From: Pavlovales sp. CCMP2436
Taxonomy: Eukaryota; Haptophyta; Pavlovophyceae; Pavlovales
DNA: 35,348 nt
Assembly: GCA_026770615.1 (NCBI GenBank)
Contig: MU631321.1
Coordinates: 641,716 to 677,063 of the forward strand
Reading direction: 5' to 3'
The notes beneath the pieces were generated by a model, which was not told where the DNA came from, did not search any database, and saw only the letters and a program-made list of their open reading frames with translations. Below, in pieces: positions 28,241 to 35,348 of this stretch (within the stretch, counting starts at the first letter, position 1; each line of letters begins with the position of its first letter). A program made the translations under genes and the position numbers.

Positions 28241-29925
28241 GCCAACATCTACAAAAACCAGCCCTCACCCCAGGAAAGTACATGGTTACGACTCCCTCCG
28301 GGGACATCCAAAGAGCCGACGAGTCGCACCTCCGCAAAGGTGTCGCTGCGCGCACTAGGAGGCAGTTGGTCGAGGAGATCATGGCCAATAGGCCAGGTAA
28401 ATATACCATTAAAGGGAACACAGCCGCACTCTGGGAGAATAAGTCCGAACATATGCTGGCCCGATCCACGTGGCCGGAACAACTACCGAACTTCATGCTA
28501 CAATGCATATCGGGATCGATACGGTACAATGCTGATATTGCAGCCGAGTTCCCAGAATTTGGCCAATACAGGGCAATTATGGGAGGAAAGTCCACCAAGA
28601 TGAGCATGAAGAGCCCTCTGTGTGTGGCAGCAGGAGAGCGATGGCCAGGGGAGGACTCCAGAGTCCATTTATTTCGAGGATGCCCTGAGACAGCTGCTAT
28701 TCTTGTAGCACTCAAACAGGCCCTGATTGCAGCAGTGGAAGAGGCCACCGACGACAACATCTCTAAAGGCGGAGCCCGCTCCGCCGCATCAGCAGTCATG
28801 GCGAGGGAGGACTACTATGCGGGACAGATAGACCAGAAGGTTAAAGATATCATAGACCAGGATAGAAAGAGCTCTGCACAAGGCAGCTGGAAAGACGATG
28901 AAGGCCGACTCATAGTGATCAAGCGCGGGCTGCTGCAGAAGGAGGTGGTATCAAGCAGCCTCAGAATGCACTGCAAACGGAGGACAGCCCTGCTGCGAAT
29001 GCAGATGAAGGCTGGAGATAAACCCACCGCACAGCACGGCCAACACTTTTACATGCTAGCCATTAGAGACAGCAAGGTTAGAAAGGTGTTACTGCAAGGG
29101 CTTATAGTCACCCAGGCAAGCCCGATCAGCCCACCGCCAAAGAAAGCTAGTGGTGGCACTAGCCGGGTTGTTATTACTATCGGGGTACCTAACGCTAGGA
29201 CTCACACCTCACTACCCAACCCAGCGGGCCCACGGGCAGCAGGAAGAAAAGCTAACAGAGCACAAAAAGCCCCTATAGAGGAAGATGCCGTCACAATCAC
29301 TGGAGATCTACGGACAAGCGAACCGGCTGGCAACCTGAGAGCGCTACTGGCAAGTGTAAACCTAACCCAGGCAAGCATGCAAGGTGATGGAAACTGCCTC
29401 CCCTACGCTATGCTGAGAAGCGCAGGGAAGGCGGTTAGCTGGGAGGCAGCCATAGCACTACGAAATGCGGCAAGCACACATGCCCGCAGCCTCCCGCAAC
29501 ACATCCAGGAACAGTTGAATCTACGCAGACCGGAGAACGTAGGTGACCCCATGGGCAACAACCTTGACCACCGGCTAATACGTAACGTTTGGCCAATCGA
29601 AACACAAGCAAAGTACGGGCCGCCTCCCTTCGGACCAAATCAGGCTGCATGGATGAACGATAACATGCTCCACAGCATCGCCACATGCGTAGGCAAAGAT
29701 GTGGTTCTGATCAAGAGATTGGAGCAGGGGCAAGTGCATAAATTTATCGCTGTATACCGCGCCGAGCCTCTGAACGGCCTCTTACCATACAGCGCAAACG
29801 AAACGGGTGGACAGTCCGGCCTGGAGCTAACGTAAAATCCCTACCTGAGCTTATCGCAGAGTCGCGCAACGGAGGAAAGACACACTTTGGAGCAACAGAT
29901 GACAGTCTGACCCAAGGATAAGAAG
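28048..29925 (+). pseudogene. ORF2 C-terminus: zinc-knuckle-like segment and OTU-like cysteine protease
   Basis: After the RNase H end, LCVAAGERWPGEDSRVHLFR with GCPE (about 28618-28688) resembles the Cys-His segment that follows RNase H in many LINEs. A linker of about 200 residues leads to the OTU-like domain: GDGNCLPYAMLRS (nucleophile Cys codon 29395-29397), WMNDNMLHSIATCVGKDVVL and FIAVYRAE. The frame ends at 29835. In the next frame LPELIAESRNGGKTHFGAT follows (to about 29925), carrying the expected catalytic His. OTU proteases remove ubiquitin or cut polyproteins. The role in the element may be self-processing or escape from host degradation; this is inferred. Confidence 0.75.
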
Positions 29926-30310
29926 CCGGAAATTAAGACTGACGAAACCAAAACGGCGAGGGGAGAGGAGCGGGGGAAGGTGAGAGCGAGGGTGTGGGAG
30001 TGGTGAAGATGGAAATGGTGGCAGCGGCAGCCGCAGCAGCTCGAGAGAAGGAGACGGCAACCTGTGGAGAAAGTTGAACATGGGCGGCTGAGACGACGAC
30101 GACAGCGGCACATGGAAGGCGGCGGCGGCGGCGACAATGTGCCAAGGACATCGGCGTGTCCGGCAACTCAACGATGTGATTTTTTTTCAGTGATGGTCAC
30201 GAAGCTCATGTGCAGCTGAAGACCTGCTGGAACGGCGGATTCACTTGCGAAAGTGACGTCGTTATGAACCGACGACGACAAAAGGACTCGAGCGGAATAA
30301 ATTATAATCT

Positions 30311-30610
30311 ATTACTAATAGTCCGCGACACGGCTGTAGGCGTTCAAGTGCCGTACTGTAAATCATTATCATCACTCATCAGTCTTACGACGAAGACGAT
30401 CGCTGCCAGCCGGTGAATCCCTGAGTCCAATATTTAATCTGGGACGAGAACGATTATGCGCAGCAACTCTTGAAACAGCAGCCTGAGTCTCACAGCAGTC
30501 TAATTCGAATCCGGACTGGGCCAAATCCGGGCAACCGCCAAAGAAAGACAGTTGTCCATGTTAACAACCCCATCGTACCTCATGACATCAAATAGAGATG
30601 CCTGGAGTCT
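30311..30610. other. intergenic, nothing recognised
   Basis: No gene or repeat copy seen between the retrotransposon end and element X copy 2. Confidence 0.4.
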
Positions 30611-31764
30611 AGCTGGGTCGAAATCCGAATTAGTGGCCAGTCACCCCAGTAAAATCCCACTGGGGAAATAAGAAAAAGAATTGCTATGGGGTATAGTTGC
30701 AGCTGTCTCACGTCATTTGTTCCGTTTTGCAAGTTTTCTATATTTGCTAAATTTAGGGTCTAAACTTCCAATAGGGGTTGGTTGGCCCAACGGTATTTTT
30801 ATCCCCATTGGTTAGCCCGCCTCACCGAGGGTCAGCACACGCGACCGGCCGTTCCACAGCCAGCGCGCTTGCCTCGTCGCCAGTGGCCAAGCCCGCGAGA
30901 GATGTCTCACCTGCGTGCGCACCCGCCAGCGCGCTCGCCGCGTGTCCACTAGCGGCCAGTTCGCGGCGGAGGTCTCGACCGAATGCCCATCCTGCGCGCT
31001 CGCCTCGTCGCCAGCGGCCAGGCCCGCGACGGAGACCTCAGTCGAGATCGAGTGCGCCAGTGCGCCATTGACTGAGTTGAATGTATAGCCGCCGAGCTCC
31101 GAGAGAGGTTTCGGGTGATCCTCGTATTCGACCGACCTCGCCCCGCCCTGCGACGAGAGGGCGAAGGAACCTCTCTCATCCTGCGTTCCCTGCGTTCCCT
31201 GCGTCTCCTGCATCTCCTGCGTCCCCAGAACTGCAACCTCGCCTACATAGCGGCTAGCGCCAAATGTATGAGATTCAAACAGTACAGCTATACATTCTTA
31301 ACGGTGATTAGCGTCATCGCTTCGACCATTTGAAATGAGCAATTGTTTTCCACAGTGGGGTTTCATTGGGGTGCCGGGGGAAAATTGCGAAAAAGTCCGG
31401 TGAAAATCCTGCGGAATAACTCACGAACCGGAGGTGATACGGAATGTTCTATTGCAGATTCATGAATAGGGCGGCGCCCCATTCACGAATCTGCAATAAA
31501 ATTTTCCGTACTACTTCGAGAAGCCCGACTTTCCAACCGAACGCTGAGAATCGGAAATGTGAGTTACCATTAGTATGTTGTCGACCCCAGAGGCACATGA
31601 GAGGCACACGATGTGGGCTCCAACGGTCGGGGAGGGCTCTATTCGACAATGGCTATCGACACTTAGCGCGCAGGGGCGAACGATGTCTACTTCTTCGACC
31701 CAGCCACCACAAATCCCCCTCCCCAGTGCGGAATCGCGCCACTAATTCGGATTTCGACCCAGCT
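30611..31764. mobile_element. TIR element X, copy 2, with extra interior
   Basis: Arms 30611-30637 and 31738-31764 are perfect 27-bp inverted repeats starting AGCTGGGTCGAAATCCGAAT. If the element begins at GGGTCG, then AGCT on both sides is a 4-bp target duplication. The body 31368-31737 matches copy 1 (14745-15034 and 16522-16670). The stretch 30670-31367 is not present in copy 1. It includes near-repeats such as CTCGTCGCCAGYGGCCA (30874 and 31003) and an open frame on the minus strand (31213-30812) without a known domain. It looks like captured or acquired DNA. Confidence 0.75.
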
Positions 31765-31808
31765 TCATAGGATAGCGAATTAGTAATAGCCGCGTGCTCC
31801 AAGCGTCC

Positions 31809-33513
31809 TCATCGCCCCGCGGGCGTGTGGTTTAGGGCGGGTTTCAGACTTCCGTAACAGCATGTTCCGCCGCGGTCGTCGATGACGAGCTCCTGTAGCC
31901 TGCTCCACCCGGGTACGCAGCTCGGCGGGCGCAGGAGCCACTCGCCCGTCCGCTTGTTGTGGCACTTGCCAGTCCGCGTGCAGCACGGCATCTGCTCGCG
32001 CTCGCGCGCGGCTGCGGCATGGCGCGAGTCGCGAAAGAGCTCGAGCCGACGTTGAAAGTCCGCGTCCTGCGAGCCGAGCTTGGCGGCGAAGTCGGCGCGC
32101 GCCTTTTCGTAGAGCCGAAAATCCCACGGGGCAACTTGCCGCACCCGCTCGCGACACGCCGTCATGTTTGGGCACACCTGCGCGTCGCTGAGGCGCTCAG
32201 TTTTCGGGATGCCCATCTGCGGCGGCGAGACGGACTGGTAGCCGATGTGCGGTAGCCCAATCGCGTCGGCCACCATGAGGAGGTGCTCGTCAAAGTACTC
32301 GAGAGGCGTGACGATGTCGAAGTGCGCCAGCTTCCGCTCGAGCACCGCCATCTGCCTCTGGCCGAACTGAGCTGCGTGCGCGCGGGCGGACGAGCGGACG
32401 GAACTGGCGATGGAGTCGATGTTGCCGTTGAGCATGCTCCATGCCTGAAGGTTTGGCGGCGTCCAGCCCAGGAAGCCCACTCCGTAGACCTTCGCCCCGT
32501 TCGGTGCGCGCTGCAGCCCCGCGACCTTCCACTTGTAGAAGGAGAGGTAAAATGCGAACGGCTCACGCACGCGCGTGACGAGCAGCACACGCGTGGGCAC
32601 GCTGCGCAGCGCGAGCGCCTGCCGCAGGCGAACGACGTACGGCACGACAAAGGACATGAAGTTGGACGTAGTTGCGGAGGAGTGCGCCTGTGCGTTCCGG
32701 GGCGGCCCACGCGCAAGTGTAAGGGGGGGGAGGTATGCGAGGGGGAGAGGGGGTATGTCAGAAGACCACGTGCGCCACGCAAGGGAACGTGAGTGACGGA
32801 GGGTGGCACGGGGGCGGGAGCGCAATCACTAAGTTCCATTACAAACATGTAAAAAAAAATCAAACGCAGTTAATGCAGCGACGCACCTCGATGCACAGCC
32901 ACGGGAGTTTCGCGGGGAGCGGGCCAGCGCCGCCGAGCAGAGCGCGGTCAAGCTCGCGGGAGATTTTAAGCCAGCCCTCCTCCGTCTGCCAGTAGCCCCA
33001 GTACTGGCAGACCCCCGCGCGCTCGTTGGCGAGCAGGATATGCCGGAAGGTGCTCCCGCCGTTCTTGTGCAAGTGGCGGTCAATCAGGATGGCGCTCGGC
33101 ACCGGGGCGGTGCGCAGCCAGGGGGCGGCGAGGGCCGCCCCCCCCTGCGCGGGCGGCCCACGGGAGCTCGCGGCTCGTGTGGCATCGCCAGCCGGCGCGT
33201 GGCTGGCGGGGACGGCGTAGGTCACTCCTCCCTGCGCGGGTGGGGCGCGGGAGCTTGCGGCTTGCGTGGCATCGCCAGCCGGCACGTGACTGGTGGGGAC
33301 GGCGTGGGTCACTCCCCCCTGCGCGGGCGGGCCGCGGGAGCTTGCGGCTTGCGTGGCATCGCCGGCTGACGCGTGGCCGACGGCGCCCGCCGCAACCAAG
33401 CCGACAACGCGCGGCTGCTCGTAGTACCACGTGGGGTTGGAGAAGACCAGCGCCGAGAGCAGCGCGGCGACCTCGAGGAAGACCAGCAGGATCACCTTCC
33501 ACCTGCTGATCAT
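31809..33513 (-). CDS. Golgi type II membrane sulfotransferase-like protein, two exons
   Basis: Exons 33513-32887 and 32687-31809 join in phase at GAG|GTGCGT ... CGCACAG|GCGCAC and give 501 residues. Residues 5-24 are a single membrane anchor (WKVILLVFLEVAALLSALVF) after a short basic tail. A stem of 29-residue repeats follows. The catalytic part has a 5'-phosphosulfate loop RHLHKNGGSTFR (146-157) and a 3'-phosphate strand/helix RVREPFAFYLSFYKW (248-262), both typical of PAPS-dependent carbohydrate sulfotransferases. Several Cys near the C-terminus (CCTRTGKC, CCYG) suggest lumenal disulfides. The likely reaction is sulfate transfer from PAPS to a glycan in the Golgi; the acceptor is unknown. 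The gene is divergent from BBS4. Confidence 0.8.
33148..33408. repeat. 87-bp tandem repeat in the sulfotransferase stem
   Basis: Units start at 33148, 33235 and 33322 (period 87 bases, the last one partial). On the minus strand each encodes a 29-residue unit with AASSRGPPAQGGVT and PAGDATQ. The period is a multiple of three, so copy number can change without breaking the frame. Confidence 0.9.
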
Positions 33514-34083
33514 TGCTGCTTGCCTCAGAGCAGTTCGTCACCTCCCCGGCGCGCGATGTAAAAGAGTAGACGCGGTGCTGCGCCTCCGAGCTGCCGCAGC
33601 CAATGTTACCACCCGTCTAGGCTCGAGCTTCCCGTCGCACCGCGACCGGCTCGGCGGCGGGCTCAGCGCGCTCAGCGGACTCAGCGGTCTCGGCGGCAGA
33701 CCCAGCGGCTGGGGGCTTATCTCAGACCCCGCTGAGACTAGACATCCTGGATTTTAACCCAAATTTAAAATGTTTATCCATCCGTCCTTCCAACTGCTTG
33801 CGAGTTGCGTCCGGGGCCGCGCTGGTTTCCTCCATTCGGCGGCAGCAGCCATGGCCGCCGCGTTTAACTACAGCCGCTGGCGCGGCGCGGGAGTCTCTGC
33901 ACAAACACAGAAGTGTATTTTAGTCACTACTATATCTGCATAACCCCATATCTGCGAACGCTGAGCCGGCACTTTTCAACACGGTCGCCGCGCACGATTC
34001 CGGCCACCGCACCCGAGCTTGTCGCCTTGGACGGAGGATACTTTAAAAAGGGACACTTTCAAAAACGGCGCCTACTCGACAAT
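33514..34083. promoter_or_regulatory. shared upstream region of the sulfotransferase and BBS4 genes
   Basis: The 570 bases between divergent starts have no supported gene. TCAGCGGACTCAGCGG-type short repeats occur at 33665-33700. AAATTTAAAATGTTTATCCA near 33760 is the most AT-rich stretch. An X-box (RFX site) would be expected for a cilium gene; none was identified with confidence. Confidence 0.35.
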
Positions 34084-35242
34084 ATGGCTGCGACCGGCAC
34101 CGCAGCCCGCGGACACTTGGAGCCGGGCTCTCTGCGGGAGCGCTCCAACTGGCTCATCCACATGCACTACGTGCAGCAGGACTACGACCGGTGCCTGGTG
34201 CTGGTCGAGGAGCAGCTCAAACTCTACAACGGGCTGTGCGAGTACCCGATCTACATCAAGGGTGCGTCCGCCACTGCCGCCCGCTTTCACTCGAGCCCCG
34301 TGGCTCACGAGCTCACGCGGCCCCGCGCTCCCGCCCCCTTGCCGCGCGGTAGCGCTGATCAAGCGGCAGCGTGGCGAGATCCAGGACTCGCTGCAGCTCT
34401 TCCAGGCAGCGACCTGCCTCAACCCAAACAACATCAACAACCTCAAGCAGGTCGGCCGCTCGCTCTACCTGCTCGGCAAGCACAAGGCTGCGCTCGACGT
34501 CTACAAGGAGGCGATGCGGCTCAACGAAGAGGACTGGGAGGTGTGGCACAACCAGGGGCTGTGCCAGATGTACCTGAAGCAGTACGAAAAGGCGATCGAC
34601 TGCTTCAAGCAGGCCAACTCGATTCAGCAGCACGACGCCACCTACATGCAGCTTGGCAAGGTGTACACGCTGCAGGAGGACTTCCGCACCGCAATCGAGG
34701 TGTACCTCGAGGCACTCGACTTCTCGCCCGACAACCCGGAGATGCTCACGACGGTGGGGCTGCTCTACCTCCGCCTGGGCGAGAACTACCGTGCCTTCGA
34801 CTTCCTGGGAAACTCGCTGACGCACGACCCGAAGAACCCCAAGACCATCCTCGCGGCGGGCTCGATCATCCAGGACCACTCCGACATGGACGTTGCGCTG
34901 GTCAAGTACCGCGTGGCGGCGGTGACGACGCCCAACTCGGCTCAGCTCTGGAACAACATCGGCATGTGCTTCTTCGGCAAGCAGCGCTACGTTGCCGCCA
35001 TCGCCTGCCTCAAGCGCGCGCTCTACCTCGACCCGTTCGAGTGGATCATCTCGTACAACCTCGGGCTGGTGCACCTCAACACGGGGCAGTACGCGAGCGC
35101 CTTCCACTTCTTCTCCTCGTCGATCAACCTCAAGCCCGACTTTCCCTCGAGCTACATGTACCTCGCCATCACCCTCTCCCGCCTCGATGACCTCGAAAAC
35201 GCTTGCAGTGCCTACGAGAAGGCAATTGAGATGGAGGAGTGA
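34084..35242 (+). CDS. BBS4: Bardet-Biedl syndrome 4 protein (BBSome subunit), two exons
   Basis: Exons 34084-34261 and 34353-35242 flank a 91-base GT-AG intron and encode 355 residues. The N-terminus NWLIHMHYVQQDYDRC and GLCEYPIY matches BBS4. Exon 2 is a run of TPR units: SLYLLGKHKAALDVYKEA, LKQYEKAIDCFKQA, LLYLRLGENYRAFDFLG, the BBS4 signature WNNIGMCFFGKQRYVAAI and YNLGLVHLNTGQYASAFHFF. BBS4 is a scaffold subunit of the BBSome, the coat that carries membrane proteins in and out of cilia and flagella. The product ends after the tenth or so repeat, while animal BBS4 is over 500 residues. The low-complexity tail is therefore missing, or a further exon lies outside the window. The start is placed at MAATGTAARG because upstream in-frame sequence looks non-coding. 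Confidence 0.92.
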
Positions 35243-35348
35243 GCGCCCCACCCCCGCTCGCTCGCCCGCACTGCTCGCCTGCGCGGTGCGCCCCGCGCGG
35301 TGCCTAGGGTGCGACGCAAGCGCTCACCACCCGCCACTTCGTCCCTTC

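Larger units (their letters stand above)
21925..30310 (+). mobile_element. non-LTR retrotransposon, large copy (LINE with OTU domain), frameshifted
   Basis: In order it holds an ORF1-like region (22000-23797), APE endonuclease (24046-24950), reverse transcriptase (25443-27012), a thumb/connector (27034-27438), RNase H (27468-28240), a zinc-knuckle-like segment, an OTU-like domain (to 29925) and a 3' UTR ending GAGCGGAATAAATTATA. The order fits an L1/I-type element with RNase H. At least six frame changes and several stops separate the domains, so this copy is dead. Its base composition is less GC-rich than the host genes. The 5' limit is uncertain; 21925 is taken because element X ends there. 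The 3' end is supported by two other copies. Confidence 0.8.

Noticed and set aside
28161..28799. 212-residue minus-strand frame inside the retrotransposon
   Set aside because: Antisense to the RNase H and zinc-knuckle region, which has clear motifs on the plus strand.
34313..35251. 312-residue minus-strand frame opposite BBS4
   Set aside because: Composition (Val, Glu, Leu, Arg) is the mirror of the TPR coding strand; BBS4 on the plus strand is unambiguous.

Overview
This is a nuclear contig from a eukaryotic microalga. The best evidence is a nuclear gene for plastid ribosomal protein bL34 (17534-17923, minus) whose leader carries the ASAFAP signature of bipartite targeting into a secondary, red-lineage plastid. 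Further evidence is short GT-AG introns, GC-rich host exons in AT-richer surroundings, a BBS4 cilium gene and Golgi sulfotransferase-like machinery. A flagellated haptophyte or a related chlorophyll-c alga fits; the exact lineage is not fixed by the sequence.

Host genes. An FtsH-like AAA+ gene lies at 661-3463 (minus, four resolved exons, running off the left edge). There is a five-finger C2H2 protein (11707-12411), a GNAT acetyltransferase (13743-14618), bL34 head-to-head with an F-box/GATase1-like protein (18209-19459), and a two-exon type II sulfotransferase (31809-33513, minus) head-to-head with a two-exon BBS4 (34084-35242). A 447-residue PD-(D/E)XK-like protein (3630-4973, minus) and a decayed HTH protein (7068-7653, minus) are probably of mobile-element origin.

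Mobile DNA fills most of the rest. One non-LTR retrotransposon family has three copies: an almost complete but frameshifted copy (about 21925-30310, plus) with APE endonuclease, reverse transcriptase, RNase H, a zinc-knuckle-like segment and a C-terminal OTU-type cysteine protease; a 5'-truncated copy (about 4985-6460, minus) that keeps the OTU His but has lost the Cys; and a 3'-UTR-only copy (about 19885-20226, plus). A probable hAT element with 13-bp TIRs and a perfect 8-bp target duplication (15035-16521) sits inside a second TIR element (14720-16688). A relative of that second element at 30611-31764 has perfect 27-bp arms. A third element (20763-21762) has arms of about 207 bp. A short repeat family appears both in the FtsH introns and near 19.7 kb. 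Very short insertions ending in (TA)n, flanked by 15-bp direct repeats, occur at 26657 and 17017, the former inside the reverse transcriptase.

The two most notable signals are the FtsH-like gene, whose introns are built from reiterated copies of its own exon edges, and the OTU protease fused to the retrotransposon polyprotein. A 700-base run of N (10419-11118) hides part of the window.
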